A stretch of 64,000 nt of DNA from Steroidobacteraceae bacterium (GTDB taxonomy: Bacteria; Pseudomonadota; Gammaproteobacteria; Steroidobacterales; Steroidobacteraceae), in NCBI GenBank assembly GCA_025451845.1, contig JANWJS010000021.1, positions 1 through 64,000 on the forward strand, given 5' to 3'. Made by a program: the position numbers and the translations under genes. The notes beneath the pieces are model-generated. The model had not been told where the DNA came from and ran no database searches. It saw only the letters and a program-made list of their open reading frames with translations. Below, piece after piece: positions 19,465-27,066 of this stretch. Numbering within the stretch: position 1 is the first letter of the stretch; each line of letters begins with the position of its first letter.

Positions 19465-19971
19465 ATGGCACGATTCCAGGCACCCGCAGCGGCGGCTTCG
19501 AAATACATCACACCCGAGGGAGAGCGGCGCTTGCGCGAGGAGCTGGAGCAGCTCTGGCGCAAGGAGCGGCCCAGGGTCACACAGGCGGTGGCTGAGGCCG
19601 CAGCTCAGGGCGACCGGTCGGAGAACGCCGAATACACTTATGGTAAACGCCGCCTGCGGGAGATCGACAGGCGCGTCCGCTTTCTGCGTAAGCGCCTCGA
19701 CGGCATAGTTGTCGTCGATCAGCCGCCCGCAGATCGCAACAAGGTGTATTTCGGCGCTTGGGTGACCGTGGAGTCTCACGACGGCGCACAGTCGCGCTAC
19801 CGCCTTGTGGGACCGGACGAATTTGACCGCGAGCCAGGCTATATCAGTATGGACTCGCCGCTCGGACGGGCATTGCTACGTCGAAGCTTGGACGAACAGG
19901 TTACCGTGGAGGTGCCAGGCGGGACCCGCACGCTGATCATCGTCGAGATCAAATATCCGCGAGACGCATGA
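19465..19971 (+). CDS. greB: Transcription elongation factor GreB
   Basis: YITPEGERRLREELEQLW...GDRSENAEYTYGKRRLREIDRRVRFLRKRLD; SPLGRALL. Confidence 0.93.
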   Translation: MARFQAPAAAASKYITPEGERRLREELEQLWRKERPRVTQAVAEAAAQGDRSENAEYTYGKRRLREIDRRVRFLRKRLDGIVVVDQPPADRNKVYFGAWVTVESHDGAQSRYRLVGPDEFDREPGYISMDSPLGRALLRRSLDEQVTVEVPGGTRTLIIVEIKYPRDA

Positions 19972-19974
19972 CCT

Positions 19975-20066
19975 CGAGAGGCCAGCGCAATCCCTGCGCC
20001 TCGGCCCTTACGGGCCCGACTGGCCGGGCCAGGCGTGCAAAATCGCTCCATGTGATTTTTGGCAGC
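19975..20066. repeat. Degenerate palindromic element downstream of greB
   Basis: gaggccagcgcaatccctgcgcctcggcccttacgggcccgactggccgggccaggcgtgcaaaatcgctccatgtgatttttgg. Confidence 0.45.
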
Positions 20067-20079
20067 CAACCGACGAACA

Positions 20080-21501
20080 CTACCAGGCCACGCGGACGTT
20101 CTTGAACTGCCAGGGATCGGTTTTGTCGAGGTCTTCGGGGAACAACCGCTCGCGCTCGTGCAGCGGCGTCCAGTCGGTGTAACGGCCAACGACCGGCCCG
20201 AGATACGGCATGCAGATCTCGAGGTTGCGCCGGAAATCGATCTCGTCCGGCTCCACGATGCCGCAGTTCGGATTTTCCATTGCCCACACCACGCCCGAGA
20301 GCACCGCCACGGTGACCTGGAGGCTGGTTGCGTTATTGTAGGGAGCGAGCTTGCGCGCTTCCTCGATGGGCAACTGCGAGCCATACCAGTAGGCGTTCTT
20401 CTTGTGCCCGGCGAGCAGCACGCCGAGCTCGTCGACGCCGCTCACGACCTCGTCCATCAGGATGCGCTGGCGCTCCTGCTGCACGTAGTTGCGCCCCGCC
20501 AGCTCATACACTGACATCACGGCGGAGTCGCACGGATGGTAGGCGTAATGGACCGTGGGGCGATATACAACCTGTGCGCCGTCGCGGACGGTCATGTAGT
20601 CCGCGATGGAGATGGACTCACCGTGCGTGATGCAGAAGCCATGGAAATGTCCGGCTCGCGGTGTCCACGTCCGCACGCGTGTACCGGCGCCCGGCTGCAT
20701 GAGGTAGATCGCGGCCATGCAGCCGAAGTCGTGCCGCTTGCCATCACGCGGAAAGTTGCGCTCGTGAGTTCCCCAGCCCATCTCGCTCGGTTGCGCGCCT
20801 TCGCTGACGAAGCCATCTATCGACCAGGTGTTGACGAACTCACCGGGCTGCTTGGGCACGCCCGCGACCTGGGTGTCGCGCTCGGCGATGTGAATCACCT
20901 TGACGCCGAGCTGGCGCGCGAGCTCGCCCCAGTCGCCCCGTGAGGCGGGGTTACCGGCATCCACCTGGGCGTCGGCGGCGATATCGAGCAGTGCCTGTTT
21001 GACGAAGTGCGACACCAGCCCCGGGTTGGCGCCGTGGGTGAGCACCGCGGTCGGCGAGCGGGCGTTGCCCGGACGCAAGGCGAGCGCCTCCTCGCGCAAG
21101 GCGTAGTTGGTGCGGCGGCCGGCCGGGACGGTCGGATCGGTATAGCCGCCCGGCCAGGGCTCGATGCAGGTATCGAGGTACATCGCTCCCTTGTCCCAAC
21201 AGAGCTTGACGAGCGCGATGCTGGAGACCTCGACGGAGACGTTGATCAGGAAGTCGCCGCGTCCGAGCAGCGGATTGAGCACCCGGCGGTAGTTCTCGCG
21301 CGTGAGGCGCTCCTTGATGAAGCGGATACCGTAGTCCGCCGCCTCGGCGTTACCGCGGTCCTCTGCGGTGATGATGGTGATGCGATCCGGCGTGATGCCG
21401 ATGTGCCGGAGGATGAGAGGCAGGACGCCCTGCCCGATGCTGCCGAAGCCGACGATGAGAATGCGGCCGGGAAACTCTACGTGGATCTTGTGCTCGGTCA
21501 T
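20080..21501 (-). CDS. hss: Homospermidine synthase
   Basis: ILIVGFGSIGQGVLPLILRHI, YLDTCIEPWPGGYTDP, THGANPGLVSHFVKQAL, YHPCDSAVMSVYELAGR. Confidence 0.92.
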   Translation of the reverse strand: MTEHKIHVEFPGRILIVGFGSIGQGVLPLILRHIGITPDRITIITAEDRGNAEAADYGIRFIKERLTRENYRRVLNPLLGRGDFLINVSVEVSSIALVKLCWDKGAMYLDTCIEPWPGGYTDPTVPAGRRTNYALREEALALRPGNARSPTAVLTHGANPGLVSHFVKQALLDIAADAQVDAGNPASRGDWGELARQLGVKVIHIAERDTQVAGVPKQPGEFVNTWSIDGFVSEGAQPSEMGWGTHERNFPRDGKRHDFGCMAAIYLMQPGAGTRVRTWTPRAGHFHGFCITHGESISIADYMTVRDGAQVVYRPTVHYAYHPCDSAVMSVYELAGRNYVQQERQRILMDEVVSGVDELGVLLAGHKKNAYWYGSQLPIEEARKLAPYNNATSLQVTVAVLSGVVWAMENPNCGIVEPDEIDFRRNLEICMPYLGPVVGRYTDWTPLHERERLFPEDLDKTDPWQFKNVRVAW

Positions 21502-21521
21502 GATCTCGATAGGTTACCGTA

Positions 21522-22184
21522 TCAACGCCGCCAATGCGGCGGATACGTGCGCTCGTAGCCAGGGAGAGACTCGATGCGAGCGACCCAGCGGGCGACGGCG
21601 GGATAATTCACTTCCACGGGCATGAAGCGGGAGGCGAGCTCGCGCGCCTCCGGGCGCTCGAGTGCGCGCTTCAGCAACTGAAATCCGGGGAAGATCACCA
21701 TGTCTACGGCCGAGTAACTCTCGCCGACCACCCATTCGGATTTGGACAGGCGACCCTCGATCGTGCGCGCTTCGCTCGCCGCCGCGTGCATGGCGCGCGT
21801 GATCGCGTCGCTGCGCAGGTCGACCGTCTTCGAGAAAACCGCCTCGACGATTCTCGCGAGGTGCGGCTCGATGTAGGCCTGGTACTCGCAGATGACCCGC
21901 ATGATGGTGCCGGCTTCCTCGGGGCTGCGGCCGAAGATCGGCGGATCGGGATATTTCAGGTCGAGGTAGTAGAGTATGGCGAGTGACTCGAAGCAGACGT
22001 ACTCCCCGTCCTTGAGGACCGGGACCCGGCCGCGCGGATTCATGTGGAGCATCTGCGGCGATTTGTGCTCCTGCTTCGAGAACTGCAGCAGGTGGGCCGT
22101 GTAGGGCAGGCGCTTGTATTCGAGCGCCAGCAGCACCCGCCAGGCGTACGGGCTGCCGCTCCCCCAATAGAGTTCAATCGCCAT
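21522..22184 (-). CDS. Glutathione S-transferase family protein
   Basis: YWGSGSPYAWRVLLALEYKRLPY, MNPRGRVPVLKDGEYVCFESLAILYYLD. Confidence 0.88.
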   Translation of the reverse strand: MAIELYWGSGSPYAWRVLLALEYKRLPYTAHLLQFSKQEHKSPQMLHMNPRGRVPVLKDGEYVCFESLAILYYLDLKYPDPPIFGRSPEEAGTIMRVICEYQAYIEPHLARIVEAVFSKTVDLRSDAITRAMHAAASEARTIEGRLSKSEWVVGESYSAVDMVIFPGFQLLKRALERPEARELASRFMPVEVNYPAVARWVARIESLPGYERTYPPHWRR

Positions 22185-22199
22185 TTGTGGGAATTGTAG

Positions 22200-22322
22200 C
22201 TAAAGACGCAGGGAGCGAAAGCAAGTCAATAGGCGGCCCAGGGCCGTTCCCTGGGCCGCGGGATGATTCCCGGTAAAGGGGCGGGCCGCGCAAGCGGCAG
22301 GATGCCGCCCTTTGCGCCAATT
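22200..22322 (-). repeat. Two-hairpin palindromic element, family A
   Basis: gcgaaagcaagtcaataggcggcccagggccgttccctgggccgcgg ... gggccgcgcaagcggcaggatgccgccctttgcgccaat. Confidence 0.85.
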
Positions 22323-22343
22323 TTAGGGATGGAGAAAACAGGT

Positions 22344-23234
22344 ATGTCTCAGACGACGCTCATAACTCCGCGGCAGCTTGCCGCGCGGCTCGAGGATCGG
22401 GATCTGGCCGTGATCGACTGCCGCTTCGATCTCATGCGTCCGCAGTGGGGCCTCGAGGCGTACGCGAGCGCCCGGATTCCGCACGCCCTGTACGCACATC
22501 TGGACCACGACCTGTCGGGGAAGACGTCTGCCTCGACGGGACGCCATCCGCTGCCGCCGGTCGATGACATCGCAGCGCGGCTCGGGCAGTGGGGTATCGA
22601 TGCTCAGGTGCAGGTAGTTGCTTACGATCAGGGCTCCGGGGCATACGCTGCGCGCCTGTGGTGGCTGCTGCGCTGGCTGGGACACACGCGGGTCGCCGTA
22701 CTCGATGGCGGCCTCACGGCCTGGCAGGAGGAGCGGCTGCCGCTCGATACCGCGCCTCTTTCCAACGCCGCGGCCCAGGTGCAGCCGGGCAGGCCGGCGC
22801 GCCGCTTCGCCCCGCGGCCCGACGAGGAAATGGTGGTGAGCACCACCGGGCTCGAACACCTGATCGCCTCGGGACAAATGGCCTGCGCGGACGTCGTGTT
22901 GATCGATGCGCGCAGCACCGATCGCTTTGCCGGCCGCAACGAGACGATCGACCCGGTCGCCGGCCACATCCCCGGCGCACGCAACCATCCGTTCACCGGC
23001 AACTTGGACGCCGCCGGCCGATTCCTCGACCGCGGCACGCTGCGCCAGCAGTTCGCCAGGAGTCTCGGGGGCGTGCCGCCCGATGCGGTGATCTGCATGT
23101 GCGGCTCGGGCGTGACCGCATGCCACAACCTGCTCGCTATGGAAGTGGCCGGCCTCCAGGGCGCCCGCCTCTACGCCGGCTCCTGGAGCGAATGGATCCA
23201 AGACCCCAAGCGCCCCATCGCCACTGAAGCGTAG
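22344..23234 (+). CDS. sseA: Thiosulfate/3-mercaptopyruvate sulfurtransferase (tandem rhodanese)
   Basis: ITPRQLAARLEDRDLAVIDCRF; active-site CGSGVTACHNLLAM; GSWSEWIQDPKRP. Confidence 0.92.
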   Translation: MSQTTLITPRQLAARLEDRDLAVIDCRFDLMRPQWGLEAYASARIPHALYAHLDHDLSGKTSASTGRHPLPPVDDIAARLGQWGIDAQVQVVAYDQGSGAYAARLWWLLRWLGHTRVAVLDGGLTAWQEERLPLDTAPLSNAAAQVQPGRPARRFAPRPDEEMVVSTTGLEHLIASGQMACADVVLIDARSTDRFAGRNETIDPVAGHIPGARNHPFTGNLDAAGRFLDRGTLRQQFARSLGGVPPDAVICMCGSGVTACHNLLAMEVAGLQGARLYAGSWSEWIQDPKRPIATEA

Positions 23235-23395
23235 CGGGCCAGGGCCGTTCCCTGGCCCGCGGTGAAATGTGTAGGGTCTCGCGTAAATCGTCGCGACGAT
23301 TTACGCCAATAGATCACAGGCCAGGGCCGTTCCCTGGCCCGCGGCGAAATGTGTGGGGTCTCGCGTAAATCGTCGCGACGATTTACGCTAAAGGA
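23232..23395 (-). repeat. Tandem pair (82-bp period) of two-hairpin palindromic elements
   Basis: Perfect 26-bp palindrome GCGTAAATCGTCGCGACGATTTACGC at 23281-23306 and 23363-23388; (cg)ggccagggccgttccctggcccgc in each unit. Confidence 0.95.
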
Positions 23396-23521
23396 CGACA
23401 GGCGAGGCAGCGGTCCTGGCTCGCTGTGTACTGCCAACCGATCGGCCGCGCGCGTGCCACACAGTTTTGATATCGTGCGCGGCCAAGTGAACTCACCGAG
23501 ACGGACAACGGACTCTCGCAC

Positions 23522-25501
23522 GTGGCCGTAGACCCGAAGAGCGCTTTGAACGGCGCTCGCAGGTTCAACCCTGCCCAGCCCTGGCGCATCGAGGACTCCC
23601 TGGAGCTCTACCACGTCAATGCGTGGGGCAAGGGTTACTTCGGCATCAACGCTGCCGGCCATGTCGTGGTGCGGCCCGACACGCAGACTGGGCGGGACAT
23701 CGACCTCCACGACGTCGTCGAGGGTCTGGAAGCTCGTGACCTGACCACGCCCGTCGTGGTGCGCTTCTCCGACATCCTGGCGCATCGCTTGAAGCATCTG
23801 CACGCTGCTTTCGCGCAGGCGATCGCCGAAAACGACTACCGCAACCGCTATGCGGCGGTCTTCCCCATCAAGGTGAACCAGCAGCGCCTGGTCGTCGAGG
23901 AGGTCTACCGCTACGGGAAGGAGTTCGGATTCGGCCTCGAGGTCGGCTCGAAGCCGGAGCTCCTCGCGGTGATGGCGATGACCGAGAACGCCCCGGAGCG
24001 GCTGATCATCTGCAACGGCTTCAAGGACGACAGCTACATCGAGGCCGTGACCCTCGCCACCAAGCTGGGGCGGACCATCATCCCCGTCGTCGAGAACTTC
24101 GATGAGCTCGGCCTCATCTTGAAGCATGCCGACCGCTACCAAGTGCGGCCGCGCCTCGGCGTGCGGGTGAAGCTCTTCACCGAGGGCTCTGGCCGCTGGC
24201 GCGAGTCGGCGGGCGAGAAGTCGAAATTCGGCCTCTTCATCACCGAGATCGTGGAGCTCTTCGGGACGCTGAAGGCGCGCGGGATGCTGGACTGCCTGCA
24301 GCTCGTGCACTGCCATCCCGGCAGCCAGCTGCAGGACATCCGGCGCGTGAAGGATGCCATCAACGAGCTGGCGCACGTCTACGCGGAACTGAAGCTGATG
24401 GGCGCGGGGCTGCAGTACATCGATGTGGGAGGCGGCCTGGGTGTCGATTACGACGGCAGCGGTACGAACTACTCATCGTCGATGAACTACACCCTCAACG
24501 AGTACGCGCGCGATGTCGTCTACCGGATCGCCAGCGTCTGCGACGCGCGCGACATTCCGCACCCGATGATCATCAGCGAGTCCGGCAGAGCGATCGCCGC
24601 ATATCACAGCGTGCTGGTGTTCGATGCCCTGGGCTCCTCGGCGCTCGACAAGTTCCGCGTGACCGGGCGGGAGGATGAGGACTACGCGGGGGAAGAAGAG
24701 CTGCCGCAGCCCATCGGAGACCTGTTCGAGGCGTTCCGCTCAGTGAGCGAGCGGCGGCTGGTGGAGTGCTATCACGACGCTCTGACGGCTCGCGATCAGG
24801 TGCTACAGATGTTCAACCTCGGCCTCCTGTCGCTGGAGCTCCGCGCGCTGGCCGAGCGCCTCTTCTGGGCGACCTGCGCCCGCGTGCGCGACTGCTGCCG
24901 TCGGCTGGAGCGGCTGCCGGAGGAGCTCGAGGGACTGGAGTCGATCCTCTCGGACACGTATTTCTGCAATTTCTCGGTATTCCAGTCGCTGCCTGACAGT
25001 TGGGCAATCGACCAGCTCTTCCCCATCATGCCCATCCACCGGTTGAACGAGCGGCCGGAACGCACGGGGGTGCTGGCCGATATCACCTGCGACTCGGACG
25101 GCAAGATCGACCATTTCGTGTCCCTGCGGGACATCAAGCGGACGCTGGAGCTGCATGAGCTGAAGCCGGGAGAAAAATACTACCTGGCCGTCTTCCTGGT
25201 GGGTGCCTACCAGGAGACCCTCGGGGACCTGCACAACCTGTTCGGCGACACCCACGTGGTGCACGTGCGGCTGCACGACGAGGGGGGATGGTGGATCGAG
25301 GAGATCGTCAAAGGCGACACGGCCAACAAGGTGCTCGAGTACATGGAGTATGACGTCGCAGAACTCTACCCCGCCCTGGCGCGCGATTGCGAGCGGGCCA
25401 TCCGGGATGGGCGCATGACGATCGCGGAAAGCCAGATGCTGAAGCGCTTCTACGAGAGCGAGCTCGACGGGTATGCCTACCTGGAGCCGGCCGGCAGCTG
25501 A
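23522..25501 (+). CDS. speA: Biosynthetic arginine decarboxylase
   Basis: YFGINAAGHVVVRP, AVFPIKVNQQRLVVEEV, ICNGFKDDSYIEAVTLA, CHPGSQL, YIDVGGGLGVDYDGS. Confidence 0.97.
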   Translation: MAVDPKSALNGARRFNPAQPWRIEDSLELYHVNAWGKGYFGINAAGHVVVRPDTQTGRDIDLHDVVEGLEARDLTTPVVVRFSDILAHRLKHLHAAFAQAIAENDYRNRYAAVFPIKVNQQRLVVEEVYRYGKEFGFGLEVGSKPELLAVMAMTENAPERLIICNGFKDDSYIEAVTLATKLGRTIIPVVENFDELGLILKHADRYQVRPRLGVRVKLFTEGSGRWRESAGEKSKFGLFITEIVELFGTLKARGMLDCLQLVHCHPGSQLQDIRRVKDAINELAHVYAELKLMGAGLQYIDVGGGLGVDYDGSGTNYSSSMNYTLNEYARDVVYRIASVCDARDIPHPMIISESGRAIAAYHSVLVFDALGSSALDKFRVTGREDEDYAGEEELPQPIGDLFEAFRSVSERRLVECYHDALTARDQVLQMFNLGLLSLELRALAERLFWATCARVRDCCRRLERLPEELEGLESILSDTYFCNFSVFQSLPDSWAIDQLFPIMPIHRLNERPERTGVLADITCDSDGKIDHFVSLRDIKRTLELHELKPGEKYYLAVFLVGAYQETLGDLHNLFGDTHVVHVRLHDEGGWWIEEIVKGDTANKVLEYMEYDVAELYPALARDCERAIRDGRMTIAESQMLKRFYESELDGYAYLEPAGS

Positions 25502-25666
25502 CAAGCCGGGGCCGCTCCCTGCGTTGTTCGAAAGCAACGGATCGGTCGGCCGAAGGGACTTTCCCGGAGCGCCGTTCGAAAGCGAATCATAAAGCGGCCC
25601 AGGGCCGCTCCCCGGGAGAGAGTCACGGGGCCGCGCAAAGCGGCGAAGCCGACTTTGCGCCCATAA
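25500..25666 (-). repeat. Two-hairpin palindromic element with an additional partial copy
   Basis: cgttcgaaagcgaatcataaagcggcccagggccgctccccggg ... ggccgcgcaaagcggcgaagccgactttgcgccc; stem 25633-25660. Confidence 0.8.
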
Positions 25667-25823
25667 ACAGACAGGAGTAGCATGCTGGAGCGTTGGTATC
25701 CGCACGCTTGAGTTCCGTTGTTTGGTTCGAATCCCTTCCCAGTCACGTAATCCATGATCACGCGGCACATGCGACCGCCTCGCGCGGGTCGCCGCTGTGC
25801 GCATTGCGAAGAGAGACTCCCGG

Positions 25824-26105
25824 ATGACGACGATCTACGTGGGCAATCTGCCCTTCAATGCCACCGAGCAGGATGTGAAAGCGCTGTTCGAGCGTCACGG
25901 CAAGGTGGAATCGGTCAAGCTCATCAATGATCGGGAAACCGGCCGCCCACGCGGCTTCGGTTTCGTCGAGATGCCGCAGAGCGAGGCCCAGGGGGCGATC
26001 CAGGCCCTGAACGGCTTTCAGATGGACGGCCGGGCGCTACGGGTCAACGAGGCCCAGGAGCGTGCACCGCGCGCACGCCAGGGCGGCGGTCCGTTCAGAC
26101 GCTGA
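25824..26105 (+). CDS. RRM-type RNA-binding protein
   Basis: IYVGNLPFNATEQDVKALFERHG (RNP2), RPRGFGFVEM (RNP1). Confidence 0.93.
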   Translation: MTTIYVGNLPFNATEQDVKALFERHGKVESVKLINDRETGRPRGFGFVEMPQSEAQGAIQALNGFQMDGRALRVNEAQERAPRARQGGGPFRR

Positions 26106-26134
26106 AACCAGCGTCCGCTATACGCCTTTGCACA

Positions 26135-26161
26135 AGCCCCGCTCCGGCGGGGTTTTTTTTG
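26135..26161 (+). terminator. Rho-independent terminator
   Basis: aaGCCCCGCTCCGGCGGGGtttttttt. Confidence 0.88.
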
Positions 26162-26190
26162 TTCCGGCCCCCCTCCAGAATTACGCACCC

Positions 26191-27033
26191 ATGTACACGC
26201 CGTCGCGAACCACCGCCATCGCCCTCATGTGCCTCCTGAGTGCCGGGGGACTGGTCGCGGGGTGCACCACGACGGGCGGCCGGGAGCCGACCGCAAATGC
26301 CCTCGATGCCATCCTCGCGGGTAACCAGCGCACGGTAGCCGACCGTAGCCGCGACCCGTACCGACATCCCAAGGAGACGCTCCTCTTTTTCGGCATCCGT
26401 CCGAACACGCGGGTATTGCAGGTTTGGCCGGAATCGGGCTGGTACACGGAGATTATCGCGCCACTCGTGCACGGCAGGGGACGGTACTACGCCGGTGTCA
26501 TCGCGCCCGACCCGGGCAGCCGTTTCCTCACGGCGCGCCTCGCCAACTACCGCCGGCTCCTCGCCTCTCGCCGGGATCTGTACGGCGCAGTGCAGGTAGT
26601 GACTTTTCCGCTGGATGGGACCGATGTGCTGCCGCCGGGCTCGGCGAGCATGGTGCTGAGCTTCCGCGGCCTGCATGAATGGATGGCGCTCGGGGATGCG
26701 CAGCAGGCGCTCGCCACCCTATATCGCGTGCTGGCGCCGGGCGGGGTGTTTGGGGTGGTGGACAACCGAGGGAATCCGGCCGCGCCGCAGGATCCGCGGG
26801 CGAAGAGCGGCTATGTCAGGCAGGACTATGCGATCCGGATGATCGAGGCCGCGGGGTTCAGGCTGGTCGCGACTTCGGAGGTGAATGCCAACCCGAAGGA
26901 TACCAAGAACTACCCCGCCGGCGTGTGGGCGCTGCCGCCGGATTACCGGCTGGGGAATATCGATCGCGCGCGGTACCAAGCCATCGGCGAGAGCGACCGA
27001 TTCACCTTGAAGTTCGTGAAACCCGGCAAGTAA
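26191..27033 (+). CDS. Predicted lipoprotein with SAM-dependent methyltransferase-like fold (COG4798-like)
   Basis: Lipobox LVAGC; DPYRHPKETLLFFGIRPNTRVLQVWPESGWYTEIIAPLV; LAPGGVFGVVDNRG. Confidence 0.8.
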   Translation: MYTPSRTTAIALMCLLSAGGLVAGCTTTGGREPTANALDAILAGNQRTVADRSRDPYRHPKETLLFFGIRPNTRVLQVWPESGWYTEIIAPLVHGRGRYYAGVIAPDPGSRFLTARLANYRRLLASRRDLYGAVQVVTFPLDGTDVLPPGSASMVLSFRGLHEWMALGDAQQALATLYRVLAPGGVFGVVDNRGNPAAPQDPRAKSGYVRQDYAIRMIEAAGFRLVATSEVNANPKDTKNYPAGVWALPPDYRLGNIDRARYQAIGESDRFTLKFVKPGK

Positions 27034-27066
27034 CGGCTCCGCCGCTTCAGCGGAATCGGGCTGCAG

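Noticed and set aside
23232-23395. CRISPR-like short array
   Set aside because: Only two units with no unique spacers; the repeats are palindromic intergenic elements.
23171-24376. 401-aa minus-strand ORF
   Set aside because: Antisense to speA and reading through the palindromic repeats.
25680-25760. tRNA-like string (ggttcgaatccc) downstream of speA
   Set aside because: The T-loop-like heptamer is present, but the flanking T-stem does not pair (tttgg/ccctt) and no acceptor or D-arm could be built; at best a remnant.
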